A stretch of 64,000 bases of DNA from PALSA-612 sp963776375. Lineage in GTDB: Bacteria > Actinomycetota > Thermoleophilia > Gaiellales > Gaiellaceae. A program made the translations under genes and the position numbers. The DNA is taken from assembly GCA_963776375.1 (NCBI GenBank), contig CAVZMF010000001.1:124001-188000 (forward strand). The letters are read 5' to 3'. The notes under the pieces were generated by a model. It searched no databases, had not been told where the DNA came from, and saw nothing but the letters and a program-made list of their open reading frames with translations. Below are positions 41,717-52,993 of this stretch, one piece after another (within the stretch, counting starts at the first letter, position 1; the number at the start of each line of letters is the position of its first letter).

Positions 41717-44119
41717 CTAGCTCCGTTCCGCTGCTGGCCGTGGCGGGTCGGCATCTTCGAGGGCGACGAGCGCCGAGGTGGCGATGGCTTCCGGCCCGAT
41801 GTCGTACTCGGTGTAGACCGCCGGTTGGCTCCCGGTTTGTCCGAAGCGGTCGACTCCGAGCGGGACGCACGGCGCGCCCAGTGCGGAGCCGAGCCAGGCC
41901 AGCGAATGCGACGAGCCGTCGACGACCGTGACGACCGGCAGCCCGCGCTCGTCCGGCTCGACGAGCGAGTCGAGGTGCGACCGCTCCGGGGCTCGACCGG
42001 TCGCGAGGGGGATCGTCCGTGACCGACGCCAGTCGTGGTAGAGACGGTCGGGCGACGACAGGCAGAGGACGGTCGCGTCGACTCCTTCCTGCTCGGCCAA
42101 GAGGTCGGCGGCCGCCAGGGTCTCGGGGACGATGGCGCCGCAGGCGCACAGCAGTACGCGGTCGTCCGCGCCGCCGGACGGCTCGCGCAGGCGAAAGCCG
42201 CCGGCGACGACGTCCCGCCGGAGCGCCGCCTCTCCACTCAGCTCGAGCAGGCTCGCGAACGGTTCCTGGTCGATCGGCTTCGTCGACAGCCGGAGATAGA
42301 ACGCGCCGCCGTCCGGTTCCTGAATCCTCGTCAGCGCGTCCAGGAGGAGCCATTCGAACTCCACGGCGAAGCACGGCTCCATGTACACGAGCCCCGGCGT
42401 CTCGATCCCGATGCCCGGAGTATTGATCGACTGGTGCGCGCCGCCTTCGCGCGAGAGCGAGATGCCGGAGGGAGTCCCGACGAGGACGAAGCGCGAGCCC
42501 GAATAGGTCGAGTAGACGATGCCCTCGAGCGCCCGCATCACGAAGGGGTCGTAGAGCGTCCCGATCGGGAGCAGCGGCGTCTGCTGGAAGTCCCACGTGA
42601 GGCCGAGCTGCCCCAGGAGCAGCACCAGATTCATCTCGGCGATCCCCATCTCGATGTGCTGCCCGGCCGTCGTCTGCCGCCACTTCAGCGGCGAGTCCGC
42701 CATCTCGTCGTAGACCGGCTGCTCCTCGGCAGCCCAGACACCGATCTTGTTGATCCAGCCGCCGAGGTTCGTGGAGACGGAAACGTCCGGCGAGACCGTG
42801 ACCAGATGGGGCGCCAGCTCGTGGCGGGAGAGGTCGAGCAGAGCTCGCCCGAACGCCGCCTGTGTCGAGACCTTTCCCACCGTGCTCCCGCCGAGCGTCG
42901 CCGGCACCGGCACCGGAGAGGCGCCGCCCGCGGCCGGCCGATCGAGCCGCGCCGCCGCCGCTTCCAGCAGCCGGGCCTCGGGAGACGAGGCAGGAAAGCG
43001 CTCCCACTCGTTCTCCAGGTCGAGACCGGCGAGCTCGCGGAACGCGTCGATCTGCGCGCGGTCGAGCAGTGCTGAATGGTTCTGCGGGCGTCCGGCGATC
43101 TCGAGGCCGTAGCCCTTGATCGTGTAGGCGAAGATGACCGTGGGCGACCCGGAGTGCGTCCGCGCACGGGCGAGCCCGTCGAGGACGTCGGCGAGGTCGT
43201 GGCCGCCGAGATCGGAGACGAGCAGGCGCAGCCCGCCTTCGTGCGCATTGCAGAGAGACGCCAGATCGTCCAGGTCCCGTCCGTCGAGCCCCTCGAGCAG
43301 GGTTGCCCGGACGACGTCGTCGCTCGCACCGAAGAGGCTCTGGTACTGCTCGTTCGGCATCTCGTCGATCCGGCGCCGCAAGACGGCGCCGCCGCGGCCC
43401 GCGAATGCTCGACGGAGACGCCGCCCGTACTTCAGCTCGATGACGTTCCAGCCGGCGAGCCGGAAGTGCCCTTCCAGCTCCTGCGCACGGATTCCGGGCA
43501 CGACCCGGTCGAGGCTCTGGCGGTTCAGGTCGACGATCCAGAGGACGTTGTCGAGCGACTTCGTCAGCGGCTCGGCGACTGCCTCCCACACGTTGCCCTC
43601 GTCCAGCTCGGCATCGCCCAGGAGCGAGATGAAGCGGCCGCCCGTCGTCACGCCGAAGCGGCTCTCGACGTACCGATCGGCGAGGGCGGCAAACAGCGGC
43701 GCGGCCGAGCCGAGGCCGACGGAGCCGGTGGAGAAATCGACCGGGAACGGATCCTTCGTCCGGCTCGGATAGGACTGCAGACCGCCGAAGTCGCGCAGCC
43801 GCGTGAGGTACGACCGATCCAGTCGGCCGAGCAGGTATTCCAGCGCGTGCAGGACCGGCGACGCATGCGGCTTCACGGAGACGCGGTCCCGGCCGTCCAG
43901 GTCGGCGACGTACAGCGCCGTCATCAGGCTCACGATCGACGCCGAGCTCGCCTGGTGGCCGCCGACCTTCAGCTCGTCCTCGGCCGGCCGCTCGCGGTTG
44001 GCGTAGTCGACGATCCGGGTCGCGAGCCAGAGGACGCGCCGCTCGACCGCGGCCAGCGCCGCGAGATCGACCGCGGGCGGCCCGGTCGCTTCGGCGGAGG
44101 GGCGGTCCGAGACTGCCAC
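41717..44119 (-). CDS. AceE/transketolase-like thiamine diphosphate enzyme
   Basis: The 800-residue protein fuses the alpha- and beta-type domains of a ThDP enzyme in one chain, as in homodimeric pyruvate dehydrogenase E1 (AceE) and transketolase. Recognisable parts are G-G-H-Q-A-S-S-A-S near residue 53, V-K-P-H-A-S-P near 82, the ThDP/Mg motif L-L-G-D-A-E-L-D-E-G-N, and in the second half H-I-E-M-G-I-A-E-M-N with the ThDP-activating glutamate. It decarboxylates a 2-oxo acid or moves a two-carbon unit; the exact substrate is unknown. It lies 5 bases downstream of the aldehyde dehydrogenase gene, consistent with an aldehyde-acid-oxo acid route. The frame is uninterrupted. Confidence 0.85.
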   Translation of the reverse strand: MAVSDRPSAEATGPPAVDLAALAAVERRVLWLATRIVDYANRERPAEDELKVGGHQASSASIVSLMTALYVADLDGRDRVSVKPHASPVLHALEYLLGRLDRSYLTRLRDFGGLQSYPSRTKDPFPVDFSTGSVGLGSAAPLFAALADRYVESRFGVTTGGRFISLLGDAELDEGNVWEAVAEPLTKSLDNVLWIVDLNRQSLDRVVPGIRAQELEGHFRLAGWNVIELKYGRRLRRAFAGRGGAVLRRRIDEMPNEQYQSLFGASDDVVRATLLEGLDGRDLDDLASLCNAHEGGLRLLVSDLGGHDLADVLDGLARARTHSGSPTVIFAYTIKGYGLEIAGRPQNHSALLDRAQIDAFRELAGLDLENEWERFPASSPEARLLEAAAARLDRPAAGGASPVPVPATLGGSTVGKVSTQAAFGRALLDLSRHELAPHLVTVSPDVSVSTNLGGWINKIGVWAAEEQPVYDEMADSPLKWRQTTAGQHIEMGIAEMNLVLLLGQLGLTWDFQQTPLLPIGTLYDPFVMRALEGIVYSTYSGSRFVLVGTPSGISLSREGGAHQSINTPGIGIETPGLVYMEPCFAVEFEWLLLDALTRIQEPDGGAFYLRLSTKPIDQEPFASLLELSGEAALRRDVVAGGFRLREPSGGADDRVLLCACGAIVPETLAAADLLAEQEGVDATVLCLSSPDRLYHDWRRSRTIPLATGRAPERSHLDSLVEPDERGLPVVTVVDGSSHSLAWLGSALGAPCVPLGVDRFGQTGSQPAVYTEYDIGPEAIATSALVALEDADPPRPAAERS

Positions 44120-44124
44120 GGCCC

Positions 44125-45579
44125 TCAGCGGGGGTCGATGACGAGAAGGCGCTCCTCGGTCATCTCCCGGATCGTCCAGCGCATGCCCTCACGTCCGTGA
44201 CCCGAACGCTTCGCGCCGCCGTAGGGCATCTGGTCGACGCGGAACGTGTTCACGTCGTTGACGATCAGCGCCCCGACCTCGAGCCGCTCGAACGCTCGAT
44301 TGATCACCCGGATGTCGTTGGAGAAGAGCCCCGCCTGCAGCCCGTAGGGCGTGTCGTTCGCCCGCTCGATCACCTCGTCGACGTCCTCGTAGGTCGAGAG
44401 CACGACGATCGGCGCGAATGCCTCCTCGGCGCAGACGCGGAGTTCCTCCGGGACGTCGACGAGCAACGTCGGTGCGAGCACCGTCCCCTCGCGCGTCCCG
44501 CCGCAGAGGACGCGGCCACCCGCCGCGACGGCTTCGGCGACCAGCGCCTCGGCCTTCTCCGCCGCGCCCTCGTCGATCAGCCCGCCGACGACGGTCGACT
44601 CGTCCAGCGGGTTACCCGTGCGGAGCTCGCCGATCCTCGCCAGCAGCTTCTCCTGCAGCGCCTCGGCGATGGAGGCGTGCGCGTACAGGCGCTGGACGGA
44701 GATGCAGGCCTGCCCCGCGCGCAGGAAGCCGCCGAAGGCGCAGCGCTCGGCCACGTAGTCGAGGTTGGCGTCCGGCTCGACGATCACCGCGCCGTTGCCG
44801 CCCAGCTCGAGCGTCACGCGGGCGGTCGCGGCGACCTTCTGCAGCCGCCAGCCGACCTCGGCGCTCCCGGTGAAGGAGACGAGCTTCACGCGCTCGTCTC
44901 GCACCATGCGTTCGGCCAGCTCGGTGCGGCACGGCACGACCGTCACCGCCTCGGGCGGCGCGCCTGCCTCGAGCAGGATCTCCCCCATCGACAGCGCCGA
45001 CAGCGGTGTCTTCGACGCCGGGCGAACGATGCAGGGGCAACCGGCCGCGAGCGCCGGGCCGAGCTTGTGGGCGACGAGGAGAAGCGGCGCGTTGAACGGC
45101 GTGATCGCGAGCACGGTTCCCACGGGGAAGCGGCGTGTGAGACCGATGCGCCCCTCGCCTCGAGGCACGGCGTCGATGGGCACGAGCTCGCCCGTCGACG
45201 CGCTTCGCCGCGCCTCCTCGCCGGCGATCTGGAGGATCTCGGCCGTGCGCTGCGCCTCGAACCGCGTCTCCCAGACGGCGTTTCCGGTCTCGAGCGTCAT
45301 CTGCCGCGCGAGGTCGGCCTCACGCGAGCGGACGATCTCTGCGGCCGCGATCAGGATCTCCGCGCGCCGGTAGGGCGGGATCGCGGCGACGTCGCGCTCG
45401 GCCGCGGCTGCCGAAGCCAGCGCCTGCTCGACCAATGCCTCGTCTGCCAGCGACACACGGGCCGCCTCCGTGCCGTCGTAGGGGAAGATGACGGGCGCGG
45501 TCTCAACGCTCGTGACGGGCCGCCCGGCGAGGAGCAGCGGCCGGACTTCGGTCTCGACGGCATGGACGGTCTGGGTCAT
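44125..45579 (-). CDS. Aldehyde dehydrogenase (NAD(P)-dependent)
   Basis: The 484-residue aldehyde dehydrogenase has the cofactor region F-T-G-S-A-E-V-G, the general base E258 in L-E-L-G-G-N and the catalytic nucleophile C292 in R-A-G-Q-A-C-I-S. It oxidises an aldehyde to an acid. The ATG at 45579 overlaps the stop of the TrmB-like regulator gene (ATGA) and has a GAGG site; the longer upstream frame is inside the regulator. It is the first clean gene after the frameshift-rich block. Glyceraldehyde- or lactaldehyde-type substrates are plausible given the sugar context. Confidence 0.93.
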   Translation of the reverse strand: MTQTVHAVETEVRPLLLAGRPVTSVETAPVIFPYDGTEAARVSLADEALVEQALASAAAAERDVAAIPPYRRAEILIAAAEIVRSREADLARQMTLETGNAVWETRFEAQRTAEILQIAGEEARRSASTGELVPIDAVPRGEGRIGLTRRFPVGTVLAITPFNAPLLLVAHKLGPALAAGCPCIVRPASKTPLSALSMGEILLEAGAPPEAVTVVPCRTELAERMVRDERVKLVSFTGSAEVGWRLQKVAATARVTLELGGNGAVIVEPDANLDYVAERCAFGGFLRAGQACISVQRLYAHASIAEALQEKLLARIGELRTGNPLDESTVVGGLIDEGAAEKAEALVAEAVAAGGRVLCGGTREGTVLAPTLLVDVPEELRVCAEEAFAPIVVLSTYEDVDEVIERANDTPYGLQAGLFSNDIRVINRAFERLEVGALIVNDVNTFRVDQMPYGGAKRSGHGREGMRWTIREMTEERLLVIDPR

Positions 45580-46406
45580 CGCGCTACCTCCTCGGGCTGG
45601 CTGGCGAGAATGATCGTGCGGAGATCCGGATCGGCCTGCCACCAGCGGTCCCATTCGTCGAAGCCGATGGCGAGCTGGGCGCGCTGGAGGACGAGGTCGT
45701 GATGCAGGTACTCCTGGGCGATCAGCGCCAGCACCGGATTGCGCGTGCGGACGGCGCTCGCCTGTCCCCGTCGCGGGATGTGGGCGATCAGCGCCTCCTC
45801 ACGGTCGGCGACCACGGTGAGCATGCGCCCGCCGATCCGGTCCGTGACGATCTGCTGGTACGAGTGGACGAGCCAGGAGCCGACGGCGGGCGCCTCGTCG
45901 CGGCCGTAGAGCATCCCGAAGATGCTGGACGTCCCGCTCGTGCGCGAACGACGAGCGCCTCCGCCAGGTGCTCGAGGTCTTCCGCCCAGATCGGAGATGT
46001 AGAGCTCCTGGGCCGCGTCGGCGACGATGGAGCGGCTGTTCTCGCGGATCGCGTCGAGCCCCGGAGACGGTGAGGACCTCGCTCGCCGGCTCGAACGCCG
46101 CCAGCTGCGGGGAGCGTGGCCTCGAGGAAGTCCATCGGCTCCTCGAACTCGCTGCGGAACCGGTGCACGAGCTCGTGCGGCGAGATGCAGACGTACTGGG
46201 TGCCGGAGGCGGTCCGGCACCGAGTGCACGATTCCCTTGGAGGCGAGCCGCTCGAGCGTCGAGTAGACCTTCGACGAGGGAATCCCGGCCGACTTCGAGA
46301 CCTCGTTGCCGTTCTGAGGCCCGTGCCGGAGCAGGCCCGACGTAGATCCGCGCTTCGTAGAGCGACATACCGAGGACCCGCAGGCGATCGACCACGCCGT
46401 CGTCCA

Positions 46407-46410
<4 letters not shown>
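45576..46410 (-). CDS. TrmB-like sugar regulator (several frameshifts)
   Basis: Read across frames, this is a TrmB-family regulator. The N-terminal winged helix is clear: V-V-D-R-L-R-V-L-G-M-S-L-Y-E-A-R-I-Y, then G-I-P-S-S-K-V-Y-S-T-L-E-R-L, then the linker and effector domain with S-I-F-G-M-L-Y-G-R-D. Single extra bases are inferred at about 46335, 46211, 46110, 46060, 45985 and 45947, six in 400 bases, while the last 370 bases are one clean frame. Removing each one restores a continuous protein of about 276 residues. TrmB proteins sense sugars and control ABC transporters, matching its place just after the ATPase gene. Insertion error is likelier than gene death. Confidence 0.75.
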
Positions 46411-47668
<1,258 letters not shown>

Positions 47669-47669
<1 letters not shown>

Positions 47670-48505
47670 CACCGAACGGCTCCCGCGGTGATCCCGCGGA
47701 CGATGTAGCGCTGCACGACGATCACGAACAGGAGCACGGGGATCACGGTCAGCACGCCGACAGCCGCGGCGATGTTGTAGTTGATCGGGCTCTCGACGGT
47801 GAGCAGCGCCGAGGCGGCGATCGGGATCGTCTCCTGGTCCTGTCGAGCTGACGATGTACAGGCCGACGAGGAACTCGTTCCAGATGAAGATGACCCCGAA
47901 CGTCGCGGCAACCAGGATCCCCGGCCGTGACGAGCGGGAGCAGGACGCGGAAGCAGGACCTGCGGCCGGGTCAGGCCGTCGACCATCGCCGCCTCGTCGA
48001 TCTCGCGCGGGATCTCGTCGAAGAAGCCGATCATGATCCAGATCACGAGCGGCAGCGAGAAGGCGATGTAGGGAAGGATCGAGCCCGAGGTAGCTGTTCG
48101 AGCAGGCCGAACTATCGGATCATCAGGAAGATCGGGATCGCGACCGCGATCGGCGGCATGAACCGGAAGCTGAGGATCGTCGAGGCCCAGGTGTCGCTGC
48201 CGCGGAAGCGCAGTCGCGAGAAGGCGTACGCCGGCGGGCACGCCGAGCCCGAGCGCGATCAGCGTCGAGACGCCGGTGACGATGATCGAGTTCTTGACGA
48301 AGGTCGAGGTAGTGGTTGTCGTTGATGACCTGTGCTGTAGTTCTCCTTGATCGTCGACCAGTCGAAGTGCAGCGACGGCGGGACCTCGAGGATAGTCGAG
48401 CTGCGACTTGAACGAGAGGATCAGCAGGTAGACGAACGGGGCGATTCCGATCAGCCCGATCAGGACGAGGACGACGTAGGAGACGACGCGTCCGAGGATC
48501 CGCAT
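47669..48505 (-). CDS. Sugar ABC transporter permease, MalG type (frameshifts)
   Basis: The ATG at 48505 overlaps the stop of the upstream permease gene. Fragments in several frames together make a MalG-like permease: helix 1 (Y-V-V-L-V-L-I-G-L-I-G-I-A-P-F), F-V-K-N-S-I-I-V-T-G, S-L-P-L-V-I-W-I-M-I-G-F-F-D-E-I, the coupling loop P-R-E-I-D-E-A-A-M-V-D-G-L, and the end Q-R-Y-I-V-R-G-I-T-A-G-A-V. At least five single-base shifts lie between about 47840 and 48400. The recognisable order and spacing of helices show that a full permease of about 275 residues was intended. Confidence 0.75.
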
Positions 48506-49436
48506 CACGCCGTCTCCAGCCTGCGTACCTTGACCACTTTGAAGAGGACCGTGATGCCGATCGCCGCCGCGATCACCATCACGTAGGCGATCGCCGAGGC
48601 GTAGCCGTAGCGGAAGAACTCGAAGCCGTTCTGGAACGCCTCGAATGACAGCGTCGTCGTCGCATGGACGGGGCCGCCGTCCGTCAGCCCATAGACGAGA
48701 TCGAACGTGCGGAAGGCATCGATACCGCGGAAGACGGCGGCGAAGACGATCGCCGGCATCAGCAGCGGCAGCGTGATGTAGCGCGTGCGCTGGAACCAGC
48801 TCGCGCCGTCGACGAAGCCCGCCTCGAACACCTCCTGCGGCAGCGCCTGCAGCCGCGCGTAGACGATCACGAACACGAACGGCGTCCACTGCCATGAGTC
48901 GACGACGACGAGCGTCCACAGGGCCGCCGTGCGGGTCGGAGAACCAGCCGATGTGGCCGAAGCCGAGCTCGACGAAGACCCAGTTGAGGAGGCCCCAGTC
49001 CGGGTTCAGGAGCGCGCGCCACATCAGCCCGACGACGATCGGCGTCAGCAGCATGGGCAGGATCAGGATCGCGCGAACGATGCGTCGCGCCGCGGAGCTG
49101 CTGGTTGAAGAAGAGCGCGAGCGCCGTGCCGAGGACGACCTGGATCGCGACGCCCGCGAACGTCAGGACGAGCGTGTGCTCGACGGTGCTCCAGAACTCG
49201 CTGCTCGAGACGAGTTCGCGGTAGTTGCCGAGCCCGATCCACGTCCAGGTGTCGGTCTGCGAGTTGTAGTCCTGGAAGGAGCGGACGAGGCTGACGACGA
49301 GCGGGAAGATCGAGAACGCGACGAGGTAGAGCGACCGCCGGGCCGAGCAGCAGCAGGACCTCCCCCGCCGCTGCGTCGGCGCGACGCGGGAGGCCCTGCC
49401 GCGTGCGTGCGTCCTGGCGTCGGCGGTCCGGGCCAC
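48505..49436 (-). CDS. Sugar ABC transporter permease, MalF type (frameshifts)
   Basis: The GTG at 49436 gives an Arg-rich cytoplasmic N-terminus, helix 1 (Y-L-V-A-F-S-I-F-P-L-V-V-S-L) and W-I-G-L-G-N-Y. The C-terminal half is one clean frame from about 48876: A-L-P-Q-E-V-F-E-A-G-F-V-D-G, the coupling loop, then F-R-T-F-D-L-V-Y-G-L-T-D-G-G-P. Shifts are inferred near 49345, 49085, 48935 and 48910. It begins 21 bases after the binding-protein stop and shares a TGATG junction with the next permease. Size after correction is about 310 residues. Confidence 0.77.
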
Positions 49437-49457
49437 CGCGGCCTCTCGAGGCGGCTG

Positions 49458-50904
49458 CTACCTGAGCCAGCCTCCACGCTTGAGGATTGCCGATCCACTC
49501 GTCGTTCGCCTTCTTGCAGGCCTCCGCAGCGCTCGACCGAGCCGTTCAGCGCCCCGGCAAACTCCTGCGCCGCGACCGTGATCATCTCGAACGTCTCCGG
49601 GCACCCTGGCGATCTCGAGGATCGTCGCGCGTGTGAACACGGCTCCGGCGGCCGGAAGGTACGGAAGCTGCTTGACGAGTGCCGGGTTGAAGTAGGTCGA
49701 CTTCCGGCTCGGATCGGTCTGGTACTTCGAGCGTCTGGTAGACCTCCCACGCCTTCGTCGTGAAGTAGGCGATCGTCGCCCAGGCCGCGTCCTTGACCTT
49801 CGAGTTCTTCGGGATGCCCATGCCCCAGCCGCCGCGCACGGCGCGACCCCGATGGCCCCGACTGCCGGGGTTTAGGGCCACGCCGACCTTGCCGGCGACC
49901 TTCGAGGTCTTCGGGTTGTAGATGGGCCCTGCGATCGTCGACCACATCAACATCATCGCCGTCTTGCCGGCGGCGAACGCGTTCGACCGAGGCGGTGAAG
50001 TCGTACTGGAGGACGCCGGGCGAGGCGTACTTCACGCACTGGACCATGTGCTGGAGCGCCGCCACCGCGGCGGGGCTCGTCAGCCGGGGCCTGAAGTTCT
50101 TCGGTCTGCGGCGAGCCGCTCATCAGCTTGCCGCCGATCGTCGTGAATCGCGTGTACCAGTCGACCAGAGGAACATCGACACGTCGCCCGACTTGGCGAT
50201 CATCGTGTTGCCGGCGACGCCGCCCGTGTTCAGTTTCTTTGCTGCTGCGAGGTACTGCGCCCATGTCGTCGGGCACGGCAAGACCTGCCTGCTGGAGCAG
50301 ATCCTTGCGGTAGAAGAAGCACGACCGAGCCGCCGTGCAGGCCCGGGATCAGGTAGAGCGTCTTCCCGCCGAAGTTCTTGCGCCGGATCGAGTAGTAGCC
50401 GCAGTAGTCGAGCTGGCCCTTCGGGAAGTCGCCGAAGTCGTAGGCCTTCGGCGTCTTCGCCAGGTAGCCGTTCAGCGGCGTGAAGATACCCGCCGCCGAC
50501 GAGCTGGGAGACCGAAAAGCCGAGCACCATGATCACGTCGTACGTCGCGCTCGGCGCCTTGACGCTCGCGATTCGCCTTCTCGAGGAGCGGGACCGACCG
50601 GCAGCGCGGTCATATTCAGCTTGATGCCCGTCAGCTTCTTGAAATCGGCGGTCTTGTCCTTGACACCCTTCTCGTCGCCCTCGGCGGCGATCAGCATGTT
50701 CACCGTCGTGCCCGGCGAACGGCTCGCGCCCGGTCGGCGGCAGTTGCCTTCCCTGCGGCGGCCAGAATGCCTCCGATCGCGCTGGCCGAGAAGCCCAGGG
50801 CCAGCCATGCGCTTGACGAACTCGTCGCGGCTCATCTCGCCGGTGACGAGGCCCTCGATCGCGTCCATCGGCGCCGCGTCGCGAGGATCGATGCTCTCGC
50901 TCAT
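49458..50904 (-). CDS. Sugar ABC transporter substrate-binding protein (many frameshifts)
   Basis: The ATG at 50904 has a strong GGAAGGAGGGCGGG leader. The N-terminus (M-S-E-S-I-D-P, then E-M-S-R-D-E-F-V-K-R) precedes an Ala/Gly-rich hydrophobic region, as in actinobacterial sugar-binding proteins. Recognisable mature fragments include D-E-K-G-V-K-D-K-T-A-D-F-K-K-L-T-G-I-K, W-G-M-G-I-P-K-N-S-K-V-K-D-A-A-W and the ending A-I-L-K-R-G-G-W-L-R before the stop at 49458. More than eight single-base shifts interrupt it, so the internal sequence is unreliable. Its place before two MalF/MalG permeases and an ATPase fixes the function as a carbohydrate-binding component. Confidence 0.68.
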
Positions 50905-50953
50905 CCCGCCCTCCTTCCTGATTCCACGCCGCCGCCGACGCGGCGCGACCTTA

Positions 50954-50968
50954 CTACTAAAGGAGTAG
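50954..50968. promoter_or_regulatory. CTACT-AAAGG-AGTAG operator candidate
   Basis: CTACTAAAGGAGTAG is a 15-bp dyad with 5-base arms lying 50 bases upstream of the binding-protein ATG in the 86-base gap after the SDR gene. A similar site, matching at 12 of 15 positions, is found at 57159-57173 before the LeuC-like gene, so one regulator may govern both promoters. Confidence 0.5.
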
Positions 50969-50990
50969 GAAGTCAACGCGCGCGCGCAAG

Positions 50991-51826
50991 TCAGACGGCG
51001 GTGTAGCCGTCGTCGACGAGCACGGTGTGCCCGGTCACCCGCGCCGACGCGTCGCTCGCGAGGAACACGGCCGCACCGACGAGCTCGCGCGGGAGGATCA
51101 GCTCCTTGCGCAGCATCCGCGCCTGGAGGAAGTCGCTCGTCACCGACGACTGCTTCGCGCGCGCGCGCGTGAGCGGCGAGTCGCAGAGGCCCGGGCGCGA
51201 TGCCGTTGACGCGGACGCCGCGGTCGATCCACTCGAGCGCGAGCACGCGCGTCAGGTTGAGCACGCCGCCCTTGCTCGCGTTGTAGGCGCTCGCGTGCGG
51301 ATAGGAGATGAAGGCGCCGATCGAGGCGATGTTGATGATGCTCCCGGAGCCCTGGGCGAGCATCTTCCGGCCGAACGCCTGGCAGCAGAGATAGGTGCCC
51401 TTGAGGTTGAGCGCGATGATCGCGGTCGAACTCCTCCTCGGGGAAGTCCTCGGCCGGCGAGCGGAAGGCCATGCCGGCGCTGTTGACGAGTACGTCGGCC
51501 CGCCCGAGTCGGTCGACGACGCGATCGGCGAGAGCGTCGACGTCCGCCTTGTCGGTCACGTCGCAGTGCATCGCGACCGCGAGGCCGCCCTGCTCCTCGA
51601 TCGTCGCCACGGTTCGCGCCGCATCCCTCGTCGTTCACGTCGACGATCGCGAGCGCGGCACCCGCCTGCGCCAGGCCCTTCGCCATCGCCGCGCCGAGCC
51701 CGCTGCCGCCGCCGGTGACCGCGGCGACGCGGCCGTCGAGCCGGAAGAGGCGCGTCGACGAAGCCCGCCGGGACCTCGAAGACGGGATCCCATAGTCGCC
51801 GGCGAGCGCTCGTCAGTCGAGGCCAT
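50991..51826 (-). CDS. SDR family dehydrogenase (frameshifts)
   Basis: Pieced together, this is an SDR with an N-terminal extension (starting M-A-S-T-D-E-R and including W-D-P-V-F-E-V-P-A-G-F-V-D-A), the cofactor loop V-T-G-G-G-S-G-L-G, L-V-N-S-A-G-M-A-F, a Y-N-A-S-K-G-G catalytic pair and the ending V-L-V-D-D-G-Y-T-A-V. At least six single-base shifts interrupt it. The ATG at 51826 overlaps the peptidase gene end by 14 bases. It is the last gene before a likely internal promoter for the ABC transporter. It probably oxidises a hydroxy-acid or sugar intermediate. Confidence 0.72.
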
Positions 51827-52993
51827 AGCTCGGTCTCGGCGAGCCGCACGGCGCCGTCCGCGGTGACGACGGCGTTGTCCTCCCAGCGGAAGCCGCCGAG
51901 GCCCTTCCTCGTAGACACCCGGCTCGGTGACGATCGTCATCCCCGCCTCGAGCACCTGCTCGCTGCCCTTCGTCAGCCAGGGCATCGCCTCGTGGTAGCG
52001 GAAGCCGACGCCGTGGCCCGTGTGGTGCGGGAACTGCTCGAAGCCCGCTGCCGCGCAGGCCGCTCGCGAGCTGCCGTGTCGACCTCGTCGCCGGTCGCGC
52101 CCGGCCTGGCCGCTGCGAACGCGGCCTCCTGCGCCGCGAAGACCGCGTGCCATCGCCTCGCGCTGCCGCTCGCTCGCCTTCCCGGCGACGACCGTGCGCG
52201 TGTGGTCCGCCCAGTAGCCGTCCGCGGCCGTACCGAGCTCCAGCATGACGACGTCGTCCGGCTCGACCTGCCGGTCGCGGGAGCGGAAGTACTGCCAGCC
52301 CGGCCGCCGTCTCCGGGCCCGACCAGACGGTCGGATAGCAGCGCACGACGCGCGTGCCCTGGTAGCCGTGGCCCTTGGCGACGATCGCGGCTCCCGACCG
52401 CGGCCGCGATCTCCGCCTCGGTGCGGCCCGGCGACCGAGTGCTCCTTGAACGCGTCCAGGCCGAAGCGCGCGATCTCGTTCGTCACCCGCAGCTTCTCGA
52501 CGTCGTGCTCCGTCTTCACGCGCCTTGATCGGCTCGAGCGCCGCCGTGACGTCGACGAGCGAGTCGGTCGCGAAGGCGGCTGCGGATCAGGCTCATCGTC
52601 GGCGCCGCGACCGCGTTCGGCTCGCCGTCGATCTGCGCGGGCGCGACCGCCTCGTAGCTCCCCTCGTAGCCGATCGGCCACCTGCGAGGCCGTGCTCGGC
52701 GGCCAGCTCCCCGAGCAGCCGCGGGATCTCGGTCGCCGGCAGCGGCCCGTCGAAGCGGATCGCCGGGAACGTGCGGACGTCGCCGGGCCAGTACCGGCGG
52801 CACCTCGTGCGGCCTCGTACTCGGGGATGAGCAGCGTCGCCTCGCCCTCGCGCGGGACGACCACGATGACCGAGCCCGCCGATCTGCACCCACCAGCCGG
52901 TCGCCAGCATCACGTTCTCCGGCAGCCGCAGGAGGGCGGCGTCGACGCCCGGTGCTCGCCCAGCGCCTGCTGGATCTGCTCGACACGGGTCAC
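51813..52993 (-). CDS. M24 family peptidase/creatinase-like hydrolase (frameshifts)
   Basis: The protein has the N-terminal creatinase domain (V-E-Q-I-Q-Q-A-L-G-E-H, then L-R-L-P-E-N-V-M-L-A-T-G-W-W) and the pita-bread metallo-domain with ligands in M-L-E-L-G-T-A-A-D-G-Y-W-A-D-H, H-T-G-H-G-V-G-F-R-Y-H-E and V-T-E-P-G-V-Y. Xaa-Pro aminopeptidases, creatinase and related C-N hydrolases share this plan. About ten single-base shifts were needed to connect the parts. The GTG at 52993 overlaps the E1 beta stop. In a catabolic array it could cleave an amide or peptide-linked substrate rather than act as housekeeping peptidase. Confidence 0.72.

Noticed and set aside
45940..46340. Regular spacing of the inserted bases, as if from a formatting artefact or code
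   Set aside because: Estimated spacings in the TrmB-like gene (124, 101, 50, 75 and 38 bases) are irregular.
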